DNA of 64,000 nt from Tubiluchus corallicola (lineage: Eukaryota > Priapulida > Priapulimorpha > Priapulimorphida > Tubiluchidae). This document shows positions 1-28,409 of this stretch, piece after piece. The notes beneath the pieces were generated by a model, which saw nothing but the letters and a program-made list of their open reading frames with translations, did not search any database and had not been told where the DNA came from. The stretch spans positions 1 to 64,000 of the forward strand of contig JAQGDQ010000988.1 of assembly GCA_030141605.1 (NCBI GenBank), read 5' to 3'. Position numbers and translations under genes: made by a program. Within the stretch, counting starts at the first letter, position 1; every line of letters starts with the position of its first letter.

Positions 1-41
1 AGTAAAAATGAAAATGCACAATAAATCTGCATAAAATAAAA

Positions 42-325
42 GTGGGTGAACCGTCTACAAAAAAGTGGGTGAACCGTCTACAAAAAAGTGGATAAACCGT
101 CTACAAAAAAGCGGGTGAACCCTCTACAAAAAAGTGGGTGAACCGTCTACAAAAAAGCGGGTGAACCCTCTACAAAAAAGTGGGTGAAGCGTCTACAAAA
201 AGCAGGTGAACCATCTACAAAAAAGTGGGTGAACCCTCTACAAAAAAGTGGGTGAACAGTCTACAAAAAAGTGGGTAAACCATCTACAAAAAGCAGGTGA
301 ACTGTCTACAAAAAAGTGGATGGAG
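42..325. repeat. 23-bp minisatellite (left arm copy)
   Basis: About 12 imperfect copies of a 23-bp unit containing gtgggtgaaccgtctac followed by an A run. The mirror copy is at 5283-5566 and lies just inside the intron after lipoprotein exon 3. Confidence 0.93.
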
Positions 326-345
326 CTTTGCTATCTTTTACTCAC

Positions 346-458
346 CTGACAATTTCCTCAGCAATGTAATAGTATTTCTTGATGACCATGTGGGAATCCT
401 TCATGTAAAATTCATTGTTATCATACAGCTTCTTCAAACCACTGAGATAGTCAGAAAT
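346..458 (-). pseudogene. Inverted copy of lipoprotein exon 3
   Basis: The reverse complement matches the exon at 5146-5258, including the cag acceptor and gtgagt donor, with no difference seen. It lies antisense to the gene inside an upstream intron or flank, so it cannot be part of the + strand mRNA. Call it a duplicated exon, not an independent gene. Confidence 0.8.
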
Positions 459-472
459 CTGGACAGAATAAA

Positions 473-575
473 AACGTTTGTTATGTAACGTTATAGAAAC
501 GTTTGTCATGTAACGTTATAGGAACGTTTGTCATGTAATGTTATAAAAACGTTTGTCATGTAACGTTTAAGTTTT
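473..575. repeat. 25-bp tandem repeat (left arm copy)
   Basis: About four units of a 25-bp sequence containing cgtttgtcatgtaacgttat. Mirrored at 5030-5130, directly before lipoprotein exon 3. Confidence 0.85.
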
Positions 576-1140
576 GCGAATGATAGAAAATTGACGAAAT
601 GAAAACGGCTTTTAATAATGGTTAATTTTAATAATTGATTAACAAATTATCATTAATTTCTGAAGCTTCATTTATATGAGATTACGGTAAGATATCATTT
701 CGGAAATGACATCATAAAATTTAGAAATCAAGCGTTAGTACAAAATCCTCAATAGATGTCACCACTAGTATAGTTATTGTTCAATAAACTAAACAGGTGA
801 AATAAAAATGGAATTTAATAATAGCTATGTTAGTAATAATTAATTAATTAGTAAAAAATGATCAAAAATGATCAATAGGTGTCACTACTAGTATACTTTT
901 TATTATTATTCATTTAAATAAATAATGCTCAATAGGTGTCACTACCAGTATACTTATTATTACTCATTCAATGAAAAACTGGCCAAATTATAAAAAACAT
1001 TATAAGCATTACGGGCATCAAAGCTACAGTTATAATCAAAATTTTGCTTGTTTTTCCGTCCACTAGGTGGTGATGCTGCACTTTAATACTTTCACCAGCC
1101 CCATCTGCAGCTTGAATTAAACAACTCTCTCATTGCTTAC

Positions 1141-1317
1141 TTCTGAAGTGAAACGACTCCATTCGGACTCCACGTCCTGGAACAGGGCATCCATTTCCTT
1201 GCCCACGTGCTGCTCGTAGTCATAGTAACGGCCGCGGATCTCGTTGCGAACGTCGTTTTGCACCTCCGACCACGGTCGATCGAATTCGACCGATTTCTTC
1301 AGTTTGTCGACTCCAGA
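1141..1317 (-). pseudogene. Inverted copy of lipoprotein exon 2
   Basis: The reverse complement of the exon at 4287-4463, with intact tag acceptor and gtaagc donor. Two bases differ and both change the residue (Ala/Glu and Ser/Asn in the segment W-S-x-V-Q-x-D). The frame is open throughout. The differences show that the arms are not perfect copies. Confidence 0.8.
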
Positions 1318-2084
1318 CTAGAAAAAATAAATTGAGAATTAAAATGTTAAAGTGAAATCAATAGCAAAGCGGCACTGATCTTCATCAAAAAGGCAACATT
1401 TTGTAGTTCTTTTGACAGAAAACCAAAAAAAACATATCACACAATATTGCTACGTTAATTATGGAAGCATTTCAGACAGAAACTACGCTACCACAAGTGT
1501 AACATTGGTATCAACCTAGCAGACCGTTTCTTTGACGGCAAACTTGCAAGTGTGAACTACTTTGCGAGTTACTGTCGGTAAGTTACTGCAGGCTCCCCGT
1601 CACTTGCTGCAAGTCGAGTAACTTGTCCCGTGTGAACCTCGCAGCAAGTTTTGCTCTCTAATTTGAAGAGTTACCCGGCGAGTTACTTTCGACACTTCCC
1701 ACAGTGAACAGAGAAGTGAGTGTGAACTGTCAGAGAGTAACTCACAGCAAATTTCGCTTTCTAATTTGAACACGCTTGTGAGTTACTTGACGGGAAGGAA
1801 CATAATCACTCCGACAAGTTTTTGCTCATCTTAACGAAGCCGATATTCTACCTGATCGCCAACTCTATTCAGAATAAGCAATTTGCTATCAGTTTGACTA
1901 TGACACGGACACGGAGAGAGGAAGATATTCATTCCGCTAAAAAGACTAAATCATATATTGCCTTTTATTCACGATCCGAAGATTATGATGGCTAGGACAT
2001 TCTACGAGTTCAATTCAATTCAATTGTAATTTATTTATCTCTTTATAATGCTACTTAGGTATTTGTAAACACATAACTTAGGTA

Positions 2085-2245
2085 GTGGTAAAATGCTACT
2101 TAGGTATTTGTAAAGACATAACTTAGGTAGTGGTAAAAACGCTACTTGGGTATTTGTAAACACATAACTTATGTAGTTGTGACAACACTACTTACGCATT
2201 TCTAAAGATGTAACTTAGGTATTTCTAGAGAACTGACTTGGGTAT
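2085..2245. repeat. Short tandem repeat with cttaggta motif
   Basis: About four diverged units of 50-55 bp built on acttaggtatttgtaa and cataacttaggtagtgg, in the spacer between the inverted arms. The cttaggta core is shared with the subterminal repeats of the TIR elements at 31.2-32.0 kb and 55.4-56.0 kb. Confidence 0.7.
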
Positions 2246-2701
2246 TTCTAGGACATGTTTAGAAATTTGTAACGACAGGTGGCGCCACTGATGCCACTGG
2301 TGTAACCACTGCTCTAGTGTGTCGGTGTCTAACATTAAGGCGCAAATGTTTCATCAATGTGCAATCAAGCATTTCTATACCCACCTGCTACTTAAAAAAG
2401 TTGATGTTAAGTGAGTTTGTTATATGAGATAACGAGGCTCATTAATACATTCACATCTATGCAAATATTGACATTTTGCTTTCCCAAAGTATGGGCATTA
2501 AGTGAGGTTTGTATTGTAAACGGGGGGAGGGGGGAGGGGCGTTACAACGAGGTTTCACTGTATATTATAATCTTGTCACCTAACTGTTCACAATTGATAT
2601 AAGAGATGTGATTAAGAAGGGGGGAAGAGAAATCTGGACCACTTTACATATTTTTTAACCTGCAGTTTGTGATCCGTTTATTGTTTTTTTGTCACACACA
2701 G
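2246..2701. other. Spacer/intron sequence without recognisable features
   Basis: Non-repetitive AT-rich DNA up to the acceptor of the first visible lipoprotein exon. A G-run near 2520 is the only local oddity. Confidence 0.5.
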
Positions 2702-19653
<16,952 letters not shown>

Positions 19654-20033
19654 CGTGCAATAACATGTTGTAACGCGTCTAATTTCAACCTGTGATTCAC
19701 CCCAATCAAAAAATGTTATATACTAGAACGTACATACTCATAAAGCAATGCAATATTATTATAAATATAATTATTTAAACCAACGTAGTCGCTTCGCCAA
19801 ACCCGGTGTCTGTTAGAACGTCTATTTATTCGATACGTGGCCTTACAGAACAAAAGCATTTGAAACAAATTACTATTATTGTTATTATTATTAAGAACTG
19901 TTTTGTTTTGATAAAGGGATACATGTGGGAAATATTCAGTGTAGGGAAAACGATGTAAAACATTTTTAAGGATAATTTCCGGATTTGCGGGTGCAATACT
20001 TTTGTATAATAATTGATTTTCTGTGATACAGCG
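19654..20033 (+). other. Probable 3' UTR of the lipoprotein gene
   Basis: AT-rich sequence after the stop codon with no repeat or gene recognised. Confidence 0.45.
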
Positions 20034-20039
20034 AATAAA
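20034..20039 (+). terminator. Candidate polyadenylation signal
   Basis: AATAAA about 380 bases after the lipoprotein stop codon. Other A/T-rich variants occur nearby, so the site is only a candidate. Confidence 0.4.
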
Positions 20040-21354
20040 TAAGCATTTTGAAAGTTCGATTTTTTTTCTTTAAGTTATTTTATTGTTATTTATTAAATAT
20101 TTCTCAAAAAGAAAACATTATGCAGACGAAAGTGCGTATCCACGAGTTACGCTTTACGTAAAATAGTTACACATGAACAACAAAAACTAAATTTCACATA
20201 AAAATGTAATCTAAAGAACGTAAATTATTTTTACAATTATTAAAACGGAAAACGAAGAAATACGATAGAAATCATTGAAAAAAACGAAAGCTAACCATAC
20301 ATACTCTGTTACTTATCATAAATTAACAATTTTAACATTTTCTGTGAACTATTTGAGAAAACTGTAAAAGAGGAGGAATAACGTTGCGAAGTATCGACTA
20401 TGCCACATGTTTTTTTGTACCGTATACCAGAAACCGTCTTCTAGTCTGAAAGAAAAAAAGAACTCAACTTTTCAACATGCGAAATGTGACATCGTGTAGA
20501 ATTAATATAACGTGATTTTTATTTATGCCACTTATATAAATGCGTTGCAAAGAAACGGCATCGTACTCAAAGCAGCTTTGCTTCAAAATGGCTACACAAG
20601 TACACAGCGCCATCTTTGGCAGAAAATTGTTACTAGCAATTGTGTGAAAAATCAATATTTTGCAGGCTCACATCAATGCATGATGCAAATTTATAAGTGA
20701 AAGGAAACAAACAAAAATAGAAATGAATTTAAATTTAATATGTGAAATTTTTCATGTACTAAAGTTAGATTATACTGAAAAATCACTACTGTAACAAAGA
20801 TATGTAAGCAGACACAAAAAAACTGTGCAAATATACAATTATTGTATGTTCATTTACATAACACAGAGAGACTGACTAACATAGGCTGCACAAACTGTTT
20901 GTAGTGGCTTAGCAACTTGTTGTCTGCATAAGTGATTTAACAAGTATTATTTTCATGCAACCTTTTGATGTTTGATGAAACGTTGATGGCGACACTGACG
21001 ATGATAATGATCATGACAACAATGACGACGATGATGATGATGACAATGAACTACATTATAACTAAAAACTTTGCAATAATTAAAATTAAAGCTCACAGGT
21101 TTTATATCTGTGAGAGAACTTGATGATAAAATGATTACTGTGCATGCCTCGGGACCACAGTTAAGCAGCACTGAGCCTGTATCAGCATGACTGGCAGGTT
21201 TACTATTTCTTCGCTTTAGTTTCACATGCCATGTACTCACATCCGAACATGACCGCGACACCTCTGCCCGTTTAATTTCTCATCTTGCAATTGCGATGTC
21301 ATCTATCGTTGACCTATTACATTCCAGTCCTGCCACACTATCAATGTTAAATGG
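20040..21354. other. Intergenic DNA, nothing recognised
   Basis: AT-rich; short GAT/GAC-rich stretch near 20985-21050. Open frames up to about 100 codons look like chance. Confidence 0.5.
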
Positions 21355-22018
21355 CAAGTAAAGGGGTACCTGAAGTTTCGCAAAAAATGGCTTAAGAAAT
21401 TATATTACTTACAGCAATTTTATGCTTACGTCGCATTGAAAGGAATTTTTGTTTGTTTTCATTTTAAATCTCCCGCAATACTGTTCCGACAACATCATTC
21501 CATGACGTCACTTACGCAAACGTAAATCAGGGGAAGAAAAGGAAATGTTAAACTATGTCCCAAAAAACTTTCCGTGCAAATCTACATTACTTAACATTTC
21601 ACTTACTTGCAGGAAAGACTTATGTAATTAGACTAATAATTTAAAATGTTTGTGCCAATTGGTAAAATGTCGCCGACTCACTCTCCAGGGTGCACCACTC
21701 ACTAATCAAACATGCTTTTTTAATCTTATTGACAAGATACAGTAATTTAAAATTTTACTTAATTAGCAACATGTATGCTACGAATGCTCTGATTGTTTTT
21801 CAAATTTTACTTAATGTTATCTAAACTTGTTTCAAACTACCTACCAATAAAATGGCTGCGCCTAACAGTCATCGCGGGTTTAAATTTTCAAGTTTTATAC
21901 AACGTTGCTGTCGACGCAAGCCCTACATGTAAAAAGGCAGTACGTAAGTGGCATAAAATTTCAAGACGAATTTTTTAAGCTTTATGCATTTTCTTGTTCT
22001 TTAAGTGATATTAATAAA
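21355..22018 (+). mobile_element. 5S-linked dispersed element
   Basis: Homologous to 49510-50080, and in its second half to 8880-9235 and to the minus strand at 60071-60260 and 61660-61855 (aaaatggctgcgcctaacag, gcaagccctacatg). It runs directly into the 5S-like sequence. Confidence 0.8.
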
Positions 22019-22132
22019 CGGCAATATCACGCTGAAAACGCCGGTTCTCGTCTGATCACCGATGTTAAGCAACGCAGAGACTGGCTAGTACTTGGATGGG
22101 TGACCGCCTAAGAAAACCAGGTGCTGTAGGCC
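22019..22132 (+). ncRNA. 5S rRNA-like sequence (pseudogene or SINE module)
   Basis: Recognisable 5S internal promoter parts: gttaagcaacgcagagactg, tacttggatgggtgaccgcc and ggtgctgtaggcc. The first bases of a normal 5S gene are replaced by element sequence and several positions are off-consensus, so it is probably not a functional rRNA gene. Confidence 0.8.
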
Positions 22133-22170
22133 TGTGTTCAACTTTGTGAAAAAGACAAACATCGTACCTC

Positions 22171-22353
22171 TTATTTGTGTATGTCGTCGTACAGGGCTTG
22201 AAGAGAAAGCTTGAATTCTGTAAGCTCAGCTTCCAGGGTTCGAATCCTCTCGATGGTGTGATAGAGTTCGGTAATTTTCTCCTGAGTGCTGGCGCTGGTC
22301 ACGTTGTACACATCGTACATAATGTTCTCGATCGTCGCTATTTGCTTTTGTGC
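22171..22353 (-). CDS. SYCE2: SYCE2-like exon 3 (last)
   Basis: Acceptor tttag at 22354-22358, 60 codons plus TAA. Holds the strongest part of the SYCE2 match (AQKQIATIENIMYDVYN ... LEAELTEFKLSLQALYDDI). The 3' end lies about 40 bases from the 5S-like sequence on the other strand. Confidence 0.75.
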   Translation of the reverse strand, partial: AQKQIATIENIMYDVYNVTSASTQEKITELYHTIERIRTLEAELTEFKLSLQALYDDIHK

Positions 22354-24770
22354 CTAAATCATAGTTTTTTAAATGCAAATCCAGTTTTCCCACGGGCTTC
22401 TTATCTGTGGAATTAACTACTTTATGCGATTCAAGAGCTTTCTGATACATTCACTGCTTCAAAATATCAAAGCACACGATGATTATAGACATGGATAATT
22501 TAAAAAAGGAACATTTGGTATGCAGTCTGCCGCCTTACCAACTACCGAACAGGTCTACTGACTGTGATGGTAATCATTTCAAATGGTTACCACATTTTTA
22601 CAATGGAATAGACCGCTAGTGGACAATACTACGCTCTAATACTAAGGGGCAAAAATCAGAAGACTCGGTCGAAATTTGAATTTCGAATTTTCCTGATGAC
22701 AAAACTTAAAGGAACTGCGGGAAGGCAGTAGACATTTTTACAGGAAGATTCACTCTCCACGAATACGTAAATGTGTCAGATATGAAACATCAAAGACATA
22801 CTTGTGTAGCCCATTTTATTCATGTAAGAGCTGGCTGAGATTGTGAAAAAACGTAAAAAGAAAGATAGAACTTAAAGTGTATAGTGACTTTTGAGACATC
22901 CTGTACTTGTATTTGCATTGAACCACTGATGTATGATTCTTTTATCATAATTATTTGCTGCGTGCCAGAGCGACTTTGATGCATTGTGCATGGTCGTTCT
23001 GGAGAAAACTCATGACAGATAAAACATGGTTACAGGAAGAGTAGAGTTTCCAATTAAAGTGCAGAAAACTGCAAACTAGGGAGTGCAAATGCCTCGAGTC
23101 TGTTACAGTACCAATCTTATCACAGAACATATAAAGCTTTGTCTTTTTGTCAGCAGATGGCACCACATCATGCATGTCACAATTTTATGACGTTTAGTTA
23201 CAGTGTTGCTAAGACTCGTTACTTTTGTCTACTGAAATTTAGTTTGTATATTTTGAATCATTGTTTTATGTTCTGTAAATAAGGAAAAATAGATCAATAA
23301 GTAAACACAATTACTGCCACTACTGTCGCCATCACTACTGTCGCCATCTTCTGAAATTACTAATGTCTATTGAACTAACAAGAATCATATTTGTCTGCTT
23401 GCAAAACCGTCCGTAAGTCGGTATAGTTAAAACTACATTGTGATGCTTCAAAGCAGAATGCACCAAAAATTTGGTCAAAGGCCAATTTTTCGTATTTTAT
23501 CAACACAAACACTAAATAAATATCTTGGACTTTTATATTATAGCATCAAATCATCAAGGAAATGTTCAAAAAATACTAAAAATCTAATTTTATAATCTTG
23601 TACCCACTTTTCTGGCTAAAAACTAGTAATGAAATTGTAAGAAACTCCAACTCTTTTAAACTCTGATAGTTACTCATGGAAGGTCTCATTTTGCTTTGGG
23701 CTTTTTCTGTTGCCAAGCTCAGATCTTCGTCGGGAAGAGCCATCTACTGGATTTAAACATAACTTCAATGTGCTTTTGCAAAGTCCGTAACAACCAACAA
23801 TTGTGCGGTTGCTAAGTGTTTTTGTATAAACGCGACAAAAAACAATGGCTGACTTTAACAGTGATTTTCTCAAGATTATGTTTTTCAGTGTGCAGCCTGC
23901 ACCTCAACTTCAACATGGATTATCTCAGCTTAGAAACAACAAGTGATGAACTTGGTATCAAAATGATCCTCATGAAATGGAGATTGAGGATATGTGAATA
24001 GCTAGAAAAGCTTAGAGCCAACTTATGCACGATTTTGCTATGCAAACGCATATCTGACAATGAATGAATGAATATAAACAAACAAATGAGTCAGCAAACA
24101 TACACGGCACACAATACAAGTAAACAACTAACTAAACCATTTGTTTACCTGCTGATTTACACTGTTCTTGTATTCAGTCAGAATTCCTTCGTCTTCTTTA
24201 CGCTTAGCATTTATATCACGTATTAACTCTTCCATCGCTTCTTCCAAACTGGCAACTTTTGAAGCTGTCCTGCAGAATTCATAGCTAACTAATTACTAAT
24301 TATTTGAAAGTCCAAAACTCCAAACAGCTGCCATCATTGTGCAAACAAGAAACAGCAAGTTTAACACTCATTGCTGGAGTGGATACTGACATTATGTGAT
24401 GCGTCACTACGGCAACGAGGATTTTAATTGTTTTCTTATTACTATACATATTCTTTGTAACAATAATGTAACTCGTTTAATTGTATATTTTCGCGTTTCT
24501 ATTAATTTTACTTTTAATAAAGTTTTATTTTAAAATAGAGTGAAATAATTAGAATTACTGATGTCTTGTAATAGAAGATAAGGTACTAAATAAATTACTC
24601 AGTTCTCTCTCGATCAGAATACCTATCGAGCGCGGTACAGCTCTTATAAAGCAAACTTTATTTTAGTGCAATTAAAAAAAGTAAACAATTAGGCACTCTA
24701 ATGACTCCACGTACCCGCCGGGTTCAGATGTTCTTGGACTACCAATTTCTCGTATAGCTTCGTCTGCCAT
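22171..24770 (-). CDS. SYCE2: SYCE2-like synaptonemal complex central element protein
   Basis: Three exons (24715-24770, 24149-24269, 22171-22353) join in phases 2 and 0 to a complete 119-residue protein: ATG at 24770, TAA at 22171-22173. The N-terminal 20 residues are polar; the rest is predicted coiled coil. In vertebrate SYCE2 a conserved coil has the pattern ELI-x-NIN-x-x-R-x-x-D, then NS, then Y-x-x-Y, EKL/I-x-E, and I-x-x-LE-x-EL. Here the matching pieces are ELIRDINAKRKEDEGILTEY, MYDVYN, TQEKITELYHTIERI and TLEAELTEFK. SYCE2 assembles with TEX12 into filaments along the synaptonemal complex midline in meiotic prophase. The identification rests on recalled motif spacing; a different small coiled-coil protein cannot be excluded. 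Confidence 0.7.
22375..22425 (+). mobile_element. LINE tail remnant
   Basis: Translates to FPRASYLWN, a motif near the end of many LINE reverse transcriptases; also at 44970-45072 and 54690-54800. Confidence 0.5.
23930..24055. repeat. Dispersed repeat related to 41125-41240
   Basis: gaacttggtatcaaaatgat and gattttgctatgcaa occur here and, reverse-complemented, at 41125-41240. Lies in intron 2 of the SYCE2-like gene. Confidence 0.75.
24149..24269 (-). CDS. SYCE2: SYCE2-like exon 2
   Basis: Acceptor ctgcag, donor gtaaac, 121 bases (1 + 40 codons). TASKVASLEEAMEELIRDIN then AKRKEDEGILTEYKNSVNQQ. Confidence 0.75.
24715..24770 (-). CDS. SYCE2: SYCE2-like exon 1
   Basis: MADEAIREIGSPRTSEPG plus two bases, donor gtacgt. 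The start was chosen because it is the first ATG and its phase matches exon 2 exactly. Confidence 0.7.
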
Positions 24771-24949
24771 GGTAAAATAGCCAAACGATAACCTATATTA
24801 TAAAAAGCGTTAAACGCGACTATTCTGCTAAACTAACTTTCTCTTGAACATCAACCACTGATAATTTCTGAATTGCAGACTCGGCAGGCATAGTCGCAGA
24901 GCAGTGACGTTATCTTTTTTCTGTTGTCAATTTGGGTTTAGATAACTTT

Positions 24950-25532
24950 ATTGCAGCACTACATGGACCACACCACTCGAAAAAACTCTTCACTTTAGTT
25001 CGCTGACATAAACCAAAGACTAAGGCCTGGCTGTAAAGCAAGAAGAAAAAAATCCATTGTGCATACCAAAATTTATTTTTATCAACATATTTATTTAAAT
25101 AATTATACAGATCGTCAATTTAACAGCTTACTGCTGAACTCAAGATTCTTCTATAATGTAATAAAAACTAATACTCACTAGCACTCATTACAAAGACAAT
25201 TAAATAAAGTACACATTTACAATTATAAAAACATAAACTACTTCTAAAGATTTTCTAAGTTATTAAAGAAATACATTTCACAAACTATCACTGATAAACA
25301 ATCATCATCTCATAATATTCGGCTATTCTTTGTGTATGTGATAGAGAAAAATAGTTGCTAAGTACTGATGCTGATGTCTGAAGATGCTTTCATTGGCGAA
25401 AATACATGTATATTGCAATGGTTATTTTATTGTAATTTTTACAAACACCTTCAAGCACCAGCCACTTTCTACTAAAATTTATTACGGCTTTGAAATTATA
25501 AAATTAAATTAAATTTGTCAAGAAAGAGAAGA

Positions 25533-25582
<50 letters not shown>

Positions 25583-26400
25583 GGACAAAGGGGGAAGAAG
25601 GAGATGATGCGTGCGAGTGCTAATTCCGGATACTCAGGACTGCAAATATTGCATTTCATTGTTTAACCTGATTAACTTACTGGCCATTGAGATATTTCAC
25701 TTTTTACAAAAAAACTCGTTCATTTTGCTGCAATGAAGATTTGCAGGTAAAAACAGCCAAGGGATTTATTAAGAGAAGTACTTAACCTTTGCAATGATCT
25801 CATTTTTGGCTATCAAAATGTGTCAAAATCATTTTGGGTATTATGCGTTTTCAGTAAATTTATTACGTGTTTTATGCTGTTTTGTTTAGTAAATGAAGCG
25901 TTTTTCAAGGGACACCGCTTCACGAGATACAGATTTTTCTCAAGTAGTTAAATTATTTGCCTACTTAAACAAAAACAGTCAGCATCTTCATTAGAACTGC
26001 TGAACTAGTAGTGCAGAAACAACTACTGCGCTAGCAGGATTTGCTTTTTTCACGATCTTCATCGGGGACCTCAAGAGCCTCATAGAGCAACCCAAATGGC
26101 AAGTCAGACATCTTGCTTTGAGAAAGTTTCTTACAGCCAGGGTCGTATCAACACTTTATGACGCTCTAGGCTGATAATTCTGCCCCGCCCATCTCTATTG
26201 TAAATTATGGGAGTTTATCTAATGAGCAGTTGAACAATTACTTGTGGCGTATTAGAAATACAATTAACCTAGTTTCTACGTGATCATTATTAATTACATG
26301 TATTTGCATAGCGCTTATATTCCAACAGGCTGTGTAACTGTTTGTTGTGTAATACCTTGCACCTGTTCGTTATGTGGCACTTATATAAAAGCTGAGCTCA
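24950..26400 (-). mobile_element. Dispersed element H, minus orientation
   Basis: 24950-25420 is the reverse complement of 41260-41720 (aaaccaaagactaaggcctg, tactgatgctgatgtctgaa), and 26270-26400 matches the reverse of 40530-40720 (catgtatttgcatagc, acttatataaaagctgagct). No coding region or clear ends seen. The middle contains a short (GA)n. Confidence 0.7.
25530..25580. repeat. (GA)n microsatellite
   Basis: About 50 bp of pure GA inside element H, absent from the copy at 40.5-41.7 kb. Confidence 0.95.
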
Positions 26401-27075
26401 GTAATAACTGCCTCTAAAATGGGATATCCTCAAACTTTGGCACCTAGACTATAGCCTAGTTAGCCTATTGGTTAACACGCCCCTGAAATAATTAATGCAT
26501 TAATTCTATTATTATAATTCTTTATTTAAAATTTAAAATTGTACGCATATACAAATATTTACATAAAATACATACAGTGACCCTCATTTTTCAAGGGTAT
26601 GGTTAAAAAACTTTGTAAATAAAATAGCTGTTATATTCGTAAGACTTTTAAATACCAATAAATCAATATACCAATAAAAGAACAACTAAAATTACATAGT
26701 ACCAGTTTACACAAAACGACCTGTATACTCCTAGTAATGTTGACGTGTTAATGGTTTAGCCTGAATAAGTTAGTAATTTTCACAGGATAAAAAGTGTCAT
26801 TGATATACCTTTATAAGATGAGAAAAGTGTTTACTGACTACGCAGTTTCATTTACAACAGAAGTTAAATTGTAGCATTCAGCCCAGAACCATTAACAAGG
26901 CGGATACAAATGTTACGCAAACAACATTTACTGAAAGGGAATTCCCTCTGCAAACAGGGTTACAGAAAACAACATCCTCCAAGTTCAAACACTCAAACTC
27001 GTTGATTTGCCAAGAGCAAACAAATCGTGACCAAATTGTTAATAAATTTAAAAAATTGGCGCGTTATTCTGATAA
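26401..27075. other. Intergenic DNA, nothing recognised
   Basis: AT-rich, no repeat unit or credible exon seen. Confidence 0.5.
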
Positions 27076-27083
27076 CTGGAAAG

Positions 27084-27482
27084 TAGGGGTGGGCGTCGAA
27101 TGTTCGAGTACGAACGTTCGAATTTGATTCGAACGAGTTTTTTAATTGGAATTCGTAGCGAACCTAAAATTATTGATTCGAATAATTCAGCACTTCAACC
27201 ACATGTGTTGTTTATCAATAAAATGTTTGAAACAGCATGCAATTAACATAATTTAGCATAATTTATGTAAAATTTTCAACAAACTAGTAGTAGTTTTACT
27301 GCCGAACAAAATCAGGTAATATGCACGCTCTTTGTAAGACCACTTTGTACTAGTGGTTCAAAAATGTTTTAAGCTCAATTCGATTCGGATACGAAATACT
27401 GAAATTCGTTTCGATTTGAATTCGAAAGTCACAAACTTCATTCGATTCGAATTCACTTTCTGGCAGAGAATGCTCTCCCCTA
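27084..27482. mobile_element. hAT-like non-autonomous element, family B, complete
   Basis: Ends TAGGGGTGGGCG and CTCTCCCCTA, flanked by ctggaaag and ctagaaag (7 of 8 bases agree). Subterminal sequence is rich in ttcgaattcga palindromes. A truncated copy is at 17213. Confidence 0.85.
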
Positions 27483-27847
27483 CTAGAAAGCCACATGGTC
27501 TTCTCAAGGTGAGGTAAAAGATATTTAATGAAAATTAATAAAAATAAAGTAATTGATTATCACCAAACAATTAGTGAAATAATTGTCAAATAAAATGTGA
27601 TACAAGTTCTTGTTTAAGGAAAAGGTTTATTTGAAATATTTTAGATATTTTTAGATATTTCAGCAAAAATTGGCCCTTAGTGGTATGACCTACTAAAAGT
27701 GGACATCTGTGGGAAGACTGCAACTTCGTCCATTTAAGAAAAAACTCTAAGATGAGACACTGAACCAGCAGGTGAGTCTCAATGAGATGCTTCGATGTTG
27801 TTAATAATTAATACTCACTCACTTAGCACATAGCCAGAAACAGCAAA

Positions 27848-28405
27848 GCAAATGAAACTACACAAAAACAGTTTTCCTCGCTGACACCCATACAGTTACT
27901 GGCTCAATGTTGCTAAACTTTAGTAGGAATATATTAAACCTAAAAGAGGTACTCACAAAGAAATAGAAGCCATGACACAACACTGTGAAACTACACAAAA
28001 ACAGTTTTCCTCGCTGACACCCATACAGTTACTGGCTCAATGTTGCTAAACTTCACTAGGAATACATTAAACCAGGAAGAGGTGCTCACAAAGAAAGTGA
28101 AGACATGACACAACACTGTGAAACTACACAAAAACAGTTCTATTCGCTGACACCCATACAGTTACTGGCTCAATGTTGCTAAACTTTAGTAGGAATATAT
28201 TAAACCTAAAAGAGGTGCTCACAAAGAAATAGAAGACATAACACAACACTGTGAAACTACACAAAAACAGTTTTCCTCGCTGACACCCACACAGTTACTG
28301 GCTCAATGTTGCTAAACTTTAGTAGGAATATATTAAACCTAAAAGAGGTACTCACAAAGAAATAGAAGACATAACACAACACTGTGAAACTACACAAAAA
28401 AAGTT
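27848..28405. repeat. 133-bp tandem repeat
   Basis: About 4.2 copies; the word cactgtgaaactacacaaaa recurs at 27981, 28114, 28247 and 28380, exactly 133 bp apart. One isolated copy is at 35400-35545. Confidence 0.97.
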
Positions 28406-28409
28406 TTAA

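Larger units (their letters stand above)
1..2054 (-). repeat. Left arm of a 2 x 2.05 kb inverted duplication
   Basis: Reads as the reverse complement of 3550-5603 from the first base of the window to 2054. In the stretches compared, the arms differ by a few substitutions and a small change near 1330 versus 4268. The arm contains inverted copies of two lipoprotein exons with their splice sites, a 23-bp minisatellite and a 25-bp repeat. The outer end is not reached: homology is still running at base 1. The inner end falls in a dispersed repeat that is longer at 3420-3591. Confidence 0.93.

Noticed and set aside
23816-24001. 61-codon plus-strand frame
   Set aside because: Overlaps a dispersed repeat that also occurs in reverse at 41.1 kb.
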